From: Nocardia puris
Lineage (GTDB): Bacteria > Actinomycetota > Actinomycetes > Mycobacteriales > Mycobacteriaceae
Direction of reading: 5' to 3'
Assembly: GCF_003315035.1 (NCBI RefSeq)
Contig: NZ_QNRE01000002.1
Coordinates: 806,001-870,000 of the forward strand
DNA: 64,000 bases
The notes beneath the pieces were generated by a model, which searched no databases, was not told where the DNA came from, and worked only from the letters and a program-made list of their open reading frames with translations. Below are positions 32,120 through 41,468 of the stretch, one piece after another (position 1 is the stretch's first letter; each line of letters starts with the position of its first letter). Position numbers and translations under genes: made by a program.

Positions 32120-33405
32120 GCGAGCACCGGCACGCCCGCCTGCGCGAGATCGGCGCGGTGCTGCGCGACATCGTCTACGTGATGTTCGGCAAGTACGGCC
32201 AGTACCTCATCACCTTGGCCACCGTGCCGCTCACCGCCCGCGTCCTCGGCCCCGAGGGCATGGGCCTGCTCGCCATCGGCATGGCCGCCTACTTCATCGG
32301 CTCGCTGCTGGTGGACCTGGGCATCACCTCGTTCCTCGCGGCCCTGGTGCCGCGCGGCGGACCCCAGCTGGCCACGCTGCGCGGCAACTACCTGCTCATC
32401 CGCGTCGCCGTCCTCGCCGCCCTCGGTCTGGCGCTGGGGGCGCAGTGGGCGCTCGGCGCGCCCGCCGCCGTGCACATGGTGTTCCTCGGGCTGTTCGTCG
32501 GCGGCATGTGGGCGGTGTCGGAGGACTGGATCCTCATCGGCGAAGGCCGTTTCGGCACCTCGACGGTGTACCAGGGCATCGCGCGAGTCTGCTACCTGGT
32601 GCTGCTGGTGGTGTTGCTGCCGCGGTTCCCGTCGGCGTCGGCGGCACTGCTGTGCCTGCTGGGTTCGGCGCTGATCGTGCTCGCGCTCACCTGGTTCGAC
32701 GTCGTGCGCAGGCACGGCAAACCGGGCACGCCGCACGACGTGGGCGCCACCCTGCGGATCGGCGCGCCGGTGCTCACCGCACGCCTGCTGGTCAGCAGTT
32801 ACGGGCAGGGCGCGGCCGTGGTGTACGCGGCGGTGCTCGACGCCGTGTCGCTCGGCCTGTTCTCGGCCGGGGACCGGCTGGTGCGCGCGGTGCAGTCCAT
32901 GCTCGATCCGATCGGGCTCGCCATGCTCCCGCGCATGGCGCGCGACCAGGGCGCGGATCGCTTCTGGCGCACCACGATCCGAGTTTTGGGAGCCTGCGTG
33001 ACCGCGGCCGTGGCGGCGGTCGCACTGATCTGGGTGACCGCGCCGCTGCTGATCGGACTGCTGTTCGGCAGCGAATTCGCCGACGCCGTCACCCTGCTGC
33101 GGGTGGAGGCGCTGATCCTGCCCGCCACCACCATCTCGTCGTTCCTCACCACGGCGGTGCTGCCGGTCCGGCAGGACACCGCCGGGGTGTTCATCGGCGC
33201 CTGCGTCGGCGTGGCCGTCGCGGGCGTCGCCTTGGCCGCGGGCGCGCGCAACCACTCGGTGTGGGCGCTGGTCTACGGGACCGTCGCGGCCGAATTCGCC
33301 GTCGCCGGTTGGTATCTGCTGCGCGCCCGTCAACTGTATCGCCGCGACGGCGGACCGGCCGGGGCGGCGGTCACGCCCGCGCCCCGGATTGGAGAGAAGC
33401 TATGA
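32116..33405 (+). CDS. Wzx-type oligosaccharide flippase
   Basis: This 429-residue membrane protein of the polysaccharide transporter (MOP) family has about 12 hydrophobic segments. The opening FGKYGQYLITLATVPLTAR and the LGPEGMGLLAIG motif are typical of Wzx/RfbX proteins. It would flip lipid-linked repeat units to the outer face of the inner membrane. Its presence with a candidate polymerase and chain-length protein supports a Wzx/Wzy-dependent pathway. It overlaps the next gene by four bases. Confidence 0.9.
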   Translation: MSEHRHARLREIGAVLRDIVYVMFGKYGQYLITLATVPLTARVLGPEGMGLLAIGMAAYFIGSLLVDLGITSFLAALVPRGGPQLATLRGNYLLIRVAVLAALGLALGAQWALGAPAAVHMVFLGLFVGGMWAVSEDWILIGEGRFGTSTVYQGIARVCYLVLLVVLLPRFPSASAALLCLLGSALIVLALTWFDVVRRHGKPGTPHDVGATLRIGAPVLTARLLVSSYGQGAAVVYAAVLDAVSLGLFSAGDRLVRAVQSMLDPIGLAMLPRMARDQGADRFWRTTIRVLGACVTAAVAAVALIWVTAPLLIGLLFGSEFADAVTLLRVEALILPATTISSFLTTAVLPVRQDTAGVFIGACVGVAVAGVALAAGARNHSVWALVYGTVAAEFAVAGWYLLRARQLYRRDGGPAGAAVTPAPRIGEKL

Positions 33406-34406
33406 AGATCCTGTTCGTCGGCGACGACTGGGTGGGCAGCAACGCCCGCTCCCTGGCCGAGGGCTTCCGTCAGGCCGGGCACGAAGTCGTCGTCATCGAC
33501 ACCACCACCGTGACGCTGCCCGACCGCTGGTCGGCGCCCTGGGCGTATTCGAAGGTCGCCGGGCACCGCTCCCGGGGCAGCGTCGCCGCCGTGCACACCC
33601 GCATCGACCGGGTCGCCACCATGCTGCGCCCGGATATGTTGTTCGTGTTCAAGGGGATTCACCTCGACCAGCAGCGCCTGCTCGAGACGCCCGCCGCGCT
33701 GCGGGTGCACTACAGCCCCGACGACGTGTCCAACCCGGAGAACCTGACGCCGGAATACCTCGCGCACGAGAAACTCTGGGACCTGGTGGTCACCACCAAG
33801 CGCCACAACGTGGGCGAGCTGCTCGACCGCGGCGCCCAGCAGGTGAAGTACGTGCACAGCGCCTACGACCCGGCCTGGCACCGGCCCAGCGCGCGGCGCG
33901 GTTCGCGATTGTTCCTGGTGGGGTTCATCGGGGTCGAGCGCCCCGACCGCAGTGCGGCGATGGTGTCGCTGGCCCGAGCCTACGGCGCGCGCATGCTGGT
34001 GAGCGGGCCCGGGTGGCGGCGCAACGCGGCGCTGCGGGCCACCCGCGCCGAGATCGGCGACGGCGCCTACGGCGAACAGTTCTCCATCACGGTCGCCTCC
34101 ATCGTCGCGAACCTGGTACTGCTGAACTCCGACAACCGTGACACCCACACCTGCCGCAGCTTCGAGATCCCCGCCGCCGGTGGCCTTTTCGTCGGACAGC
34201 GCACCGACGACCACGCCGAGCTGCTCGACGAGGGCACCGAATGCCTGCTGTTCTCCACCGCCGAGGAACTCGACGACATCCTCGAATGGTGCGCGGGCCA
34301 TCCGGAGGAGGCGGCGCGCATCGCCGAGGCCGGGTATCGCCGCATCGCCAGCGGCAGGCACCGCTACGTCGACCGGGCCAGGGAGATCCTCGATGCGCTG
34401 GGCTGA
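33402..34406 (+). CDS. CgeB-like glycosyltransferase
   Basis: This 334-residue protein begins KILFVGDDWVGSNARSLAEGF and resembles the CgeB/spore-maturation group of GT-B-like glycosyltransferases. The C-terminal region has NSDNRDTHTCRSFEIPAAGG and later LLDEGTECLLF, which fit the donor-binding domain of the Glyco_trans_1_2 family. It probably transfers a sugar to the polysaccharide. A good ribosome binding site GGAGAGAAG precedes the ATG at 33402. Donor identity is not visible. Confidence 0.78.
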   Translation: MKILFVGDDWVGSNARSLAEGFRQAGHEVVVIDTTTVTLPDRWSAPWAYSKVAGHRSRGSVAAVHTRIDRVATMLRPDMLFVFKGIHLDQQRLLETPAALRVHYSPDDVSNPENLTPEYLAHEKLWDLVVTTKRHNVGELLDRGAQQVKYVHSAYDPAWHRPSARRGSRLFLVGFIGVERPDRSAAMVSLARAYGARMLVSGPGWRRNAALRATRAEIGDGAYGEQFSITVASIVANLVLLNSDNRDTHTCRSFEIPAAGGLFVGQRTDDHAELLDEGTECLLFSTAEELDDILEWCAGHPEEAARIAEAGYRRIASGRHRYVDRAREILDALG

Positions 34407-34430
34407 CCCGGGACCCCGTGGGGTGCGATC

Positions 34431-35795
34431 ATGACCGCGATCTCGGAGGTCGCGCTGATCGCGGGCGCGCTGGCGGCCCTCGTGGCCGCCGCCCTCACCC
34501 TGCCCGGCGTGGTGCGGGTGCTGCTCATCGCCCAGGCCATCTACTGGGGCATGAGCTACGTCGCGCGCCCGATCGTGCTGCTGTGGGTGCGTCCCGACCC
34601 TCGCTTCGGCGACAATATCGCCGACCCGCGCCTGGCCCGCCTGGGTTACGGTCCCGGACTCGAATTGGTGTTGCAGCCGGTCGTTTTCGGCCTGTGGCTG
34701 TACGCGGGGGTGATCGTCGCCTACGCGGTGTGGGCCCGGAGCCGCCGCACCGAGCCCACACCCCGCATCCTCGACGACCCGGTCTTCGTGCCGACGCTGT
34801 GGGCGCTCTACGCGCTGGGCACCCTCGCCCGGCTGGCCGCGGTCGCGACCGGCTCGGCGGGGCAGGCCGGTGAGGTCGAAAGCGCCAGTCCCGTCCTGAG
34901 TCTGGCGGCCACGCTCGCCACCGTCGGCGCGGTCGGGCTGATCGTGTTCGCCCGCCCGGTGCGGGCCGGCGCGCCCGCCGCCCTGATCCTGGTGCTGATG
35001 GCCGGGGAGCTGTGGTGGACGGTGTCCATCGAGTCCAAGACCCCGATCATGGGCGCCGCGCTGGCGGTGGCGGTGCGATTCGCGCTCACCGGCTGGACCC
35101 GGCGCAAGATCGCCGCCATCACCGTGCTGTCGGTGGCCGGGGTGGGCGGGTTCGGCTGGCTGCAATCGCTGAAGGCCACACCGTTCCTGCGCGCCGAGTC
35201 CGCCGCGACCGACGCCGCGTATCCCCCTGCGGTACAGCCGTTCCTGAGCCTGCTGCGCCGCTTCGACCTGCTCGAGGCCGCCACCGACGCCGCCTACCGG
35301 GGGCCGAGTTCCTGGCTGAGCGCCGGCGAGGTCGCCCAGCACGCCGTACTCAGCCTCATCCCCGGCCAGCTGCTCGGCGTCGAGAAGTTCCAGTCCGGCA
35401 CGGCGTGGGCGAGCGAGGTGCGCGGCGCCTCGGTCGACATGAGCCAGATCTCGGTGTCGCTGGCCGAGGGCAATGTGAACGAGGGCTACGTGCTGGCCGG
35501 GTATCCGGGTGTCGCGCTGGGGGTCCTGTTCACCGCCGCGCTGCTGCTGGCCTGGTCGCGGGCGATCTACGCGCGCAACCTCGTCGTGGTCGTCATGGCG
35601 GTCGCGCTCATCGAGGTGCCGGTGGTGTTCGAGCGCGGCATGCTCGGCAGCGTCGAGACCGTCGGCAAATACCTGCAGACCATCGTCCTGGTGGTCGCCG
35701 TCTACTTCGTGGTCGCCGCCGTGCGGACCGACCGCGTCCCCGCACCCGCGCCACGGACGGCACCCGTCCTGTCCGCAGGAAGGAAACACCCATGA
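34431..35795 (+). CDS. Candidate Wzy-type polysaccharide polymerase (multi-spanning membrane protein)
   Basis: This 454-residue integral membrane protein has about 10 to 12 hydrophobic segments and a large extracytoplasmic loop around residues 240-320 (between GFGWLQSLKATPF and VLSLIPGQLLGVEK). That topology, its place next to the flippase and chain-length genes, and the lack of other polymerase candidates suggest Wzy. Wzy proteins share little sequence, so this rests on context. It overlaps the Wzz-like gene by four bases. Confidence 0.65.
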   Translation: MTAISEVALIAGALAALVAAALTLPGVVRVLLIAQAIYWGMSYVARPIVLLWVRPDPRFGDNIADPRLARLGYGPGLELVLQPVVFGLWLYAGVIVAYAVWARSRRTEPTPRILDDPVFVPTLWALYALGTLARLAAVATGSAGQAGEVESASPVLSLAATLATVGAVGLIVFARPVRAGAPAALILVLMAGELWWTVSIESKTPIMGAALAVAVRFALTGWTRRKIAAITVLSVAGVGGFGWLQSLKATPFLRAESAATDAAYPPAVQPFLSLLRRFDLLEAATDAAYRGPSSWLSAGEVAQHAVLSLIPGQLLGVEKFQSGTAWASEVRGASVDMSQISVSLAEGNVNEGYVLAGYPGVALGVLFTAALLLAWSRAIYARNLVVVVMAVALIEVPVVFERGMLGSVETVGKYLQTIVLVVAVYFVVAAVRTDRVPAPAPRTAPVLSAGRKHP

Positions 35796-37057
35796 ACCCC
35801 AACGACATCCGGGGGATCGTCCGCCGCCGCTGGCTGATCATCGGGCTGTGCGGCCTGTTCGGTGTGGCCGCGGCGGTGTACTACGCGCAGTCGCGGCCCG
35901 TCACCTACACGGCGTCGAGCACCATGTACGTCTCGATGGCGACCGGCACGTCGGTCAACGACTCGTACCAGGGCGGGCTGGCCGCCCAGCAGCGGGTGCG
36001 CTCGTATCTGGAGCTGGCGAGCAGCGCGGAGGTGGCCGAGCGGGTGCTCGCCGAACGCGCCCTGCCGATCTCGGCCGAGCAACTGCGCGCCCGGATCACC
36101 GCGTCCTCACCGCCCGCCACCTCGCTGCTCACCATCGCGGTGACCGATTCGACCGCCGAGGGCGCGCGCGAACTCACCGATGTGGTGGTCGCCAAGTTCC
36201 GCACGCTCGTGGACGAATTGGAGACCATCGAGGCCACCGCCGCCCCGGCCGCGCGCGTCGCGGTGGTCGACACGGCGCAGGTGCCCACCGCCCCGACGGG
36301 GCCCGGCACCTCGCGGCTGGCCGCGCTGGGACTGCTGGCCGGGCTCGCCCTCGGCGCGGTCGCGGCGCTCGTCCGCGACCGCACCGACCGCAGGCCCCGT
36401 GACAACGCGGAAGTGGAAGCAGCGGTGGGGGTTCCGGTGTTCGCGTCGGTCGCTCCCGTGCCCGGCGCCCAGGACACCGGCGTCCGCGTCGCCCGCACCC
36501 GCCTGCACCTGCTGGGCGATGGGACCGGCACCTTCGTGGTGACGGCGCTGTCGGATCGCTCCGCACCGGAGGTCGCCGGGGCGCTCACCCGCTCGTTCGC
36601 GGCGGTGGGCTCGCGCGCGCTGCTCATCGACGCCGACACGACCGGCCCGGCGACGGGCGAACCCGGCCTGGCCGAGCTGTTCCGCAACGGCGGGTCCGCG
36701 CCCGACCTCATCCGGCACGCCGACGACACCGGCGCGGGCGTGCTGCCGGTGGGTGGCAGCGCGGCCGACACCGCCGACGCGCTGGCCCGCGGCGATCTCG
36801 ACAAACTGCTCCCCGACCTGCGCGGGCGCTTCGACGTGATCGTGATCGCCGCGCCGCCCGCCGCGCACCCGGAGGCGCTCACGCTCGCCACGGCGGGCAC
36901 CACCGTGGGCGTCGTCGAGCCGGCGCGGACCACGGTGACCGACCTGCGCGCCCGCGCCGAGTTGCTCACCGACTCCGGCGGCATGCTCGCCGGAGCGCTG
37001 GTCGTCGAGAAGGCCCGCGCCGGCGTGCGCCTGCTCCTCGGGCGAGGCGCGCGATGA
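35792..37057 (+). CDS. Wzz/CpsC-like chain-length protein with degenerate BY-kinase domain
   Basis: This 421-residue protein starts with a Wzz domain bounded by two membrane helices (about 14-30 and 172-190). The cytoplasmic domain resembles bacterial tyrosine kinases (CpsD/Wzc), including ALLIDADTTG near 276 as the A' motif. The Walker A lysine loop is missing: where GEGKS/T is expected near residue 250, the sequence reads ALSDRSAPEV. The C-terminus (LLLGRGAR) has no tyrosine cluster. It therefore probably controls chain length without autophosphorylation. AGGAAGG precedes the ATG. Confidence 0.85.
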   Translation: MNPNDIRGIVRRRWLIIGLCGLFGVAAAVYYAQSRPVTYTASSTMYVSMATGTSVNDSYQGGLAAQQRVRSYLELASSAEVAERVLAERALPISAEQLRARITASSPPATSLLTIAVTDSTAEGARELTDVVVAKFRTLVDELETIEATAAPAARVAVVDTAQVPTAPTGPGTSRLAALGLLAGLALGAVAALVRDRTDRRPRDNAEVEAAVGVPVFASVAPVPGAQDTGVRVARTRLHLLGDGTGTFVVTALSDRSAPEVAGALTRSFAAVGSRALLIDADTTGPATGEPGLAELFRNGGSAPDLIRHADDTGAGVLPVGGSAADTADALARGDLDKLLPDLRGRFDVIVIAAPPAAHPEALTLATAGTTVGVVEPARTTVTDLRARAELLTDSGGMLAGALVVEKARAGVRLLLGRGAR

Positions 37058-38385
37058 GTACCGAGGATGTCGGCCGCAGGCGCATGCTGGCCGTCGCGCT
37101 CGGCGCGGCGGCCGCCGTCCCGGTGCTCGGGTGCACGGCGGGGACCGCGCCCGCCGCGGGACGGCCCGCCGAGGTCCGCAATGTGCGCGACTTCGGCGCC
37201 GTCGGGGACGGGGTAGCCGACGACACCGCCGCGTTCGCCGCGGCCGCCCGCACCGACGGCGGGCGGGCGCCGCTGCTGTACCTGCCCGCCGGGCACTACC
37301 GGATCACCGCCTGGCCGGAGCTCCCCGACTACGCCACCGTCTACGGCGATGGCGGGGACGCCTCCATCGTCGGCTGCGAGACCGACACCACGCTCATCGC
37401 GCTGCGTCGCAAACAGCGAATCCGGTTCTCCCACTTCGGCCTCTACCTCACCGGCGAGCGCGCCACGGCCGTGCACCTGGACGAGTGCTTCCGGTGTTCG
37501 TTCGAGGGCATGGTGATTCGGGGCAATCACCTGCCCGACAACCATCCGCGCTATCTGGACCAGCGCGGGGTCGTCCTGTCCGGCAACACCGGCGGCACCG
37601 CGTTCATCAACTGCGATATCAACAACTTCGGCGTCGGGCTCGTCACCTCCTGCATTCAGAACTACGTCACCGCGTCCAAGTTCGCGGCCAACCACGTGGG
37701 CGTGCTGGGCACCGGCAACGACCACAACGCCGGCTTGTCGCTCACCGACGTGGAATTCGTCTCCGACAACGATCCCCGCACCACCCGCTGCCACGTCGAC
37801 ATCGACGGCGCGGCCAACAACTGGTGGCTCACCAACATCTGGTTCGAGGGCGCCGACACCGCGCTCGCGGTCGGGCGTCGCGGCGTCGGAGGCCCCTCCC
37901 AGTTCGGCATGGTCAACTGCAAGGTGGCGGCCCGCTCGGTCGGGCTCGATCTGGCGTACTGCCGCCAGCCCTATCTGGCGAACGTCCGCTTCGACCCCGA
38001 TCTCGCGGACCGGATGCCGGTGGAACTGCGCATCGACCCGGGCGACTGCCCGGAGGGCACGGCGATCAACCTCATCTCGAGCGCGGGGGCCGACCTCTCG
38101 GACGCGGTCTTCCCGCGCGCCTGGCACGTCCTGGCCCGCGGCCATACGACCGATCCGACGTTCACCGGAACCGTCGTCGCCAAAGGCGGTTCCACCGACG
38201 CCGAAATCGCGCGATTCGAATCCCCCGACGGCGCGGCGGTCGCGGCGGTGCTGCCCAGCGGCGCGCTGCTGTCCGAGGCCGGGGTGGTGCTGCGGGACGA
38301 GAACGGCGCGTACTGGCGGCTCTCGGTGGGCACGGACGGCGCGGTCACCACCGCCGCCCTCGGCGATCGGCGGCCGCATCGGTGA
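37054..38385 (+). CDS. Exported beta-helix lipoprotein (pectate lyase 3 superfamily)
   Basis: This 443-residue protein has an RRR-containing signal peptide with the lipobox VLGC (Cys27), so it is exported, possibly by Tat, and lipid-anchored. The mature part opens with NVRDFGAVGDGVADDTAAF, the hallmark of the Pectate_lyase_3/GH28-like right-handed beta-helix. Many short Asn/Gly-rich turns follow. In polysaccharide operons such proteins act as lyases, hydrolases or epimerases on the polymer. Its activity on this polymer is inferred. It overlaps the genes on both sides by four bases. Confidence 0.85.
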   Translation: MSTEDVGRRRMLAVALGAAAAVPVLGCTAGTAPAAGRPAEVRNVRDFGAVGDGVADDTAAFAAAARTDGGRAPLLYLPAGHYRITAWPELPDYATVYGDGGDASIVGCETDTTLIALRRKQRIRFSHFGLYLTGERATAVHLDECFRCSFEGMVIRGNHLPDNHPRYLDQRGVVLSGNTGGTAFINCDINNFGVGLVTSCIQNYVTASKFAANHVGVLGTGNDHNAGLSLTDVEFVSDNDPRTTRCHVDIDGAANNWWLTNIWFEGADTALAVGRRGVGGPSQFGMVNCKVAARSVGLDLAYCRQPYLANVRFDPDLADRMPVELRIDPGDCPEGTAINLISSAGADLSDAVFPRAWHVLARGHTTDPTFTGTVVAKGGSTDAEIARFESPDGAAVAAVLPSGALLSEAGVVLRDENGAYWRLSVGTDGAVTTAALGDRRPHR

Positions 38386-39566
38386 CGGCGCGATGGCCCG
38401 TGCTCACGGGACTCACCCTCGGTCCGGTGGCGCTCGCCGGGCACCATGTCCGGCTGCGGCCACCGCGGCTGGACGACTTCGGCGAGTGGCGGCGCATCCG
38501 CCTGCGCGACCAGGAGGCGTTGCAGCCGTTCATGATCAGCTCCCCGCTGGACTGGGAGGCCCGCCACGACGGCGCGGCGTGGACGCGGGAGTGGCTCACA
38601 GCGCGCGCGGACATCCGGCGCGGGCGGCGGCTGGCGACGGTCATCGAGGTCGACGGCCGCTTCGCCGGGCAGTGCGAGCTCGGCTCCCTGGACGCCCGCG
38701 CGGAGTCGGCCGAGTTGGGCATCTGGATCGACCGCGACCACGCGGGTTCCGGGCTCGGCGGGCTGGCCGCGGCCCTGCTGCTGGACTTCGCCACCGGTCC
38801 GCTCGGCCTGCGTCGCGTCACCGCGCCCATCGCGGCCGACAATATCGTCACCCGCACCGGCGCGGCCGCCATGGGCATGCGGCGCGAAGCCCTCCTGGTG
38901 CGCGCCGTCGACGCCGGCGGCCGCCGCACCGACCACGAACTGTGGGCCCTCACCCGCGCCGACGTGCCCGCCGGCGGATTCGTCGCGCGCTGGCTGCGCG
39001 CCGAGCACGGAACCGCGCGTCCCGGACCCGGACGCACCCCTGCCGCGCTCACCTCGGTCCGTGTGCCCGAGCGCACCGCGCCGCCGGTGACCACCGTCGT
39101 CGCGGTCGCCTCGCGCCATGCCGCCGCGTCGACGGCGCGGCCGATCCGGACGCGGCTGCCCACCCGGCGGATCACGCTCGAGGTGCCTGGCTTTCCGGAG
39201 GTGGTGTTGCGCGGCACCAGGTTCCACGATCTGCGCACGCCGGACGGGCTGGCGCTGGCCATCCGGCGCGGTGCCGAAACCCTCGGCCACGCGCGGCTGT
39301 TCGGGCTGGACATGTTCGACCGCAATATCAGCGCCGCCCTCGACCCACCGTCGCTGGCCGGGGACCTGCGCGGCGCAGTGCTGAGCGCCGTCGTCGCCCG
39401 CTGCCGCCTGCTGGGCATCGAGCGCGTGACGATACTCGCCGACCCCGCCGATTCGCTCGCGGCGAAGGCATTGTCCGCCAATGGGTTTCACAAAGAGGGC
39501 GTGCTGCGGGAGGTCGCGGACGGCAACCGGGAGCTGTGGGCCGTGGCGCTCGGGGGCCGCCCATGA
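38382..39566 (+). CDS. Tandem GNAT-fold acetyltransferase
   Basis: This 394-residue protein contains two acetyltransferase domains. The first (about 1-200) has the RimJ-like pattern LRPPRLDDFGEWRRIR, ELGIWIDRDHAGSGLGGLAAALL for the CoA loop, and a C-terminal LRRVTAPIAADN. A Pro/Arg-rich linker (about 205-265) leads to a second, shorter domain (about 270-394). That one has VEVPGFPEVVLRG-type strands and ERVTILADPADSLAAKALSANGF. It probably N-acetylates an amino sugar, complementing the aminotransferase downstream. The GTG at 38382 overlaps the upstream stop. Confidence 0.75.
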   Translation: MTARWPVLTGLTLGPVALAGHHVRLRPPRLDDFGEWRRIRLRDQEALQPFMISSPLDWEARHDGAAWTREWLTARADIRRGRRLATVIEVDGRFAGQCELGSLDARAESAELGIWIDRDHAGSGLGGLAAALLLDFATGPLGLRRVTAPIAADNIVTRTGAAAMGMRREALLVRAVDAGGRRTDHELWALTRADVPAGGFVARWLRAEHGTARPGPGRTPAALTSVRVPERTAPPVTTVVAVASRHAAASTARPIRTRLPTRRITLEVPGFPEVVLRGTRFHDLRTPDGLALAIRRGAETLGHARLFGLDMFDRNISAALDPPSLAGDLRGAVLSAVVARCRLLGIERVTILADPADSLAAKALSANGFHKEGVLREVADGNRELWAVALGGRP

Positions 39567-40108
39567 CCACCGTCCGCCGCGTCGCGACCCGGCTCGCGCT
39601 CGCCCTGCTGGTGATCGTCACGGTCACCGCCGCCGGGGTGCCGGTCTTCGTGCACCCCCAGACCGATGCGCTCGAACCCGCCGACGCCATCGTGGTGCTC
39701 GGCGGCACCGCCTACGAGCGTTTCGACCTCGGCCTCGACCTCGCCGAGCGCGGGTACGCGCCGCGCCTGCTGATCTCGCGCTCCACCGGCGCCGACGACC
39801 ACGAGATGGACCGCTACTGCGCGGGTGGCCACCCGTTCCGCGTCGACTGTTTCGTTCCCGACCCGTGGACCACCCAGGGCGAGGCGCGCGAGATCCGCCG
39901 CCGCGCCGACGCCGGGGGCTGGCGCCACATCATCGTCATCACCTTCACCCCGCACGTCTCGCGGGCCCGCTACATCGTCGGGAAGTGTTTCGGCGGCCGG
40001 ATCACCATGGTCGCCTCCCCCAGCCCGTCCGGGCCGCTGTTCTGGGCCTGGATGTACATCCGTCAGTCCGCCGGATATCTACGGGCCTTCGCCGATCGCG
40101 GATGCTGA
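39563..40108 (+). CDS. YdcF/SanA family membrane-anchored protein (DUF218)
   Basis: This 181-residue protein has an N-terminal signal anchor (about residues 10-30). The DUF218 domain begins ALEPADAIVVLGGTAYERFDLGLDLAERG near residue 38, followed by TQGEAREIRRRADAGGWRHIIVITF. The family includes SanA and YdcF and is linked to envelope and polysaccharide biogenesis; its exact reaction is uncertain. It overlaps the acetyltransferase gene by four bases and precedes the aminotransferase gene by ten. Confidence 0.85.
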   Translation: MTTVRRVATRLALALLVIVTVTAAGVPVFVHPQTDALEPADAIVVLGGTAYERFDLGLDLAERGYAPRLLISRSTGADDHEMDRYCAGGHPFRVDCFVPDPWTTQGEAREIRRRADAGGWRHIIVITFTPHVSRARYIVGKCFGGRITMVASPSPSGPLFWAWMYIRQSAGYLRAFADRGC

Positions 40109-40118
40109 GGAGGAAGCG

Positions 40119-41468
40119 ATGCGCACCACCACCCGGGACACCACCCGACTGCGGAAAAGCGAAGCGGCCCAAGCCAGGCTGCACGAGATCGTCCCCGGCG
40201 GCGCGCACACCTACGCGCGCGGCTCCGACCAGTACCCCGAGGCGATGGCGCCGGTCCTGGTGCGCGGCAACGGATGCCGGGTCTGGGACTGCGACGGCAA
40301 CGAGTACGTCGAGTACGGCATGGGACTGCGGTCGGTGACCCTGGGCCACGGATATCCGCCCGTGGTGGAGGCCGTCGCGCGCGCCATCGCCGACGGCGTG
40401 AACTTCTCCCGCCCCACCGACCTCGAACTCGCGGCGGCCGAGGACTTCCTGCGCCTGGTGCCGGGCGCCGACATGGTCAAGTTCGCCAAGAACGGCTCCG
40501 ACGCCACCACCGCGGCCGTGCGGCTGGCCAGGGCCGCCACCGGGCGCACCACCGTCGCGGTGTGCGCGCAGCCGTTCTTCTCCACCGACGACTGGTTCAT
40601 CGGCACCACCGAGATGGACAGCGGCATCCCCGCCCCCGGCACGGTCGTGTTCGCCTACAACGACATCGACTCCCTGGCGCGGGTGCTCACCGAGCACGCC
40701 GTCGCCTGCGTGGTGATGGAGGCGGCCACCGCGATGGCCGAACCGGCACCGGGGTATCTCGCGGCCGTGCGGGCACTGTGCGACGACCACGGCGCGCTGC
40801 TGGTGTTCGACGAGATGATCACCGGTTTCCGCTGGTCTTCCGGCGGCGCGCAACAGGTCTACGGTGTGACGCCCGACCTGTCGTGCTGGGGCAAGGCGAT
40901 GGGCAACGGGTTTCCGATCTCGGCGCTGGCGGGCAAGCGCGAGTACATGGAGCTCGGCGGGTTGCGCACCGACCGGCCGCGCGTGTTCCTCCTCTCGACC
41001 ACCCACGGCCCGGAAACGGCGTCGCTGGCCGCGTTCCGCGCCGTCGTCCACGCCTACGCCACCACCGATCCGATCGGCCGGCTGGAGGCCGCCGGTGACG
41101 CGCTGGCCGCCGGATTCGCCGAGATCACCGCCGAACTCGGCATCGCCGACCGGCTGCGCGTGCTGGGCCGCTCCTCGTGCCTGGTGTTCCGCACCGAGGA
41201 CCCGTCGGGCGCGCCGTCGCAGGAGTTCCGGACGCTGTTCCTGCAAGAGCTCCTCCGCCACGGCGTGCTCGGCCAGTCGTTCGTCACCTCCGCCGCGCAC
41301 CTGCCCGCCGATATCGACCACACCCTCACCGCGATCCGCGCGGCCGCCGAGATCTACCGCACTGCACTGGAACGCGGCGGCGTCGACGGCCTGCTGCACG
41401 GCCGCCCGGTCGCGCCCGCGCTGCGCCGCTACGCCGCCCCCCGACAGCTCGAGGAGCACACCCGATGA
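40119..41468 (+). CDS. Class III PLP-dependent aminotransferase (glutamate-1-semialdehyde aminomutase-like)
   Basis: This 449-residue enzyme resembles glutamate-1-semialdehyde 2,1-aminomutases but sits in a sugar cluster. The catalytic PLP lysine is in CWGKAMGNGFPIS near residue 267, the Asp ring-nitrogen contact is in LLVFDEMITGFRW, and NGSDATTAAVRLAR binds phosphate. A heme-pathway role is unlikely here because no other hem gene is near. It may aminate a keto-sugar or aldehyde substituent. AGGAGGAAG is ideally placed before the ATG, and its 3' end overlaps the next gene by four bases. Confidence 0.86.
   Translation: MRTTTRDTTRLRKSEAAQARLHEIVPGGAHTYARGSDQYPEAMAPVLVRGNGCRVWDCDGNEYVEYGMGLRSVTLGHGYPPVVEAVARAIADGVNFSRPTDLELAAAEDFLRLVPGADMVKFAKNGSDATTAAVRLARAATGRTTVAVCAQPFFSTDDWFIGTTEMDSGIPAPGTVVFAYNDIDSLARVLTEHAVACVVMEAATAMAEPAPGYLAAVRALCDDHGALLVFDEMITGFRWSSGGAQQVYGVTPDLSCWGKAMGNGFPISALAGKREYMELGGLRTDRPRVFLLSTTHGPETASLAAFRAVVHAYATTDPIGRLEAAGDALAAGFAEITAELGIADRLRVLGRSSCLVFRTEDPSGAPSQEFRTLFLQELLRHGVLGQSFVTSAAHLPADIDHTLTAIRAAAEIYRTALERGGVDGLLHGRPVAPALRRYAAPRQLEEHTR

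Noticed and set aside
40119..41468. Glutamate-1-semialdehyde aminomutase of heme synthesis
   Set aside because: It lies inside the polysaccharide operon with overlapping genes and no heme genes nearby, so a sugar or side-chain role is more likely.
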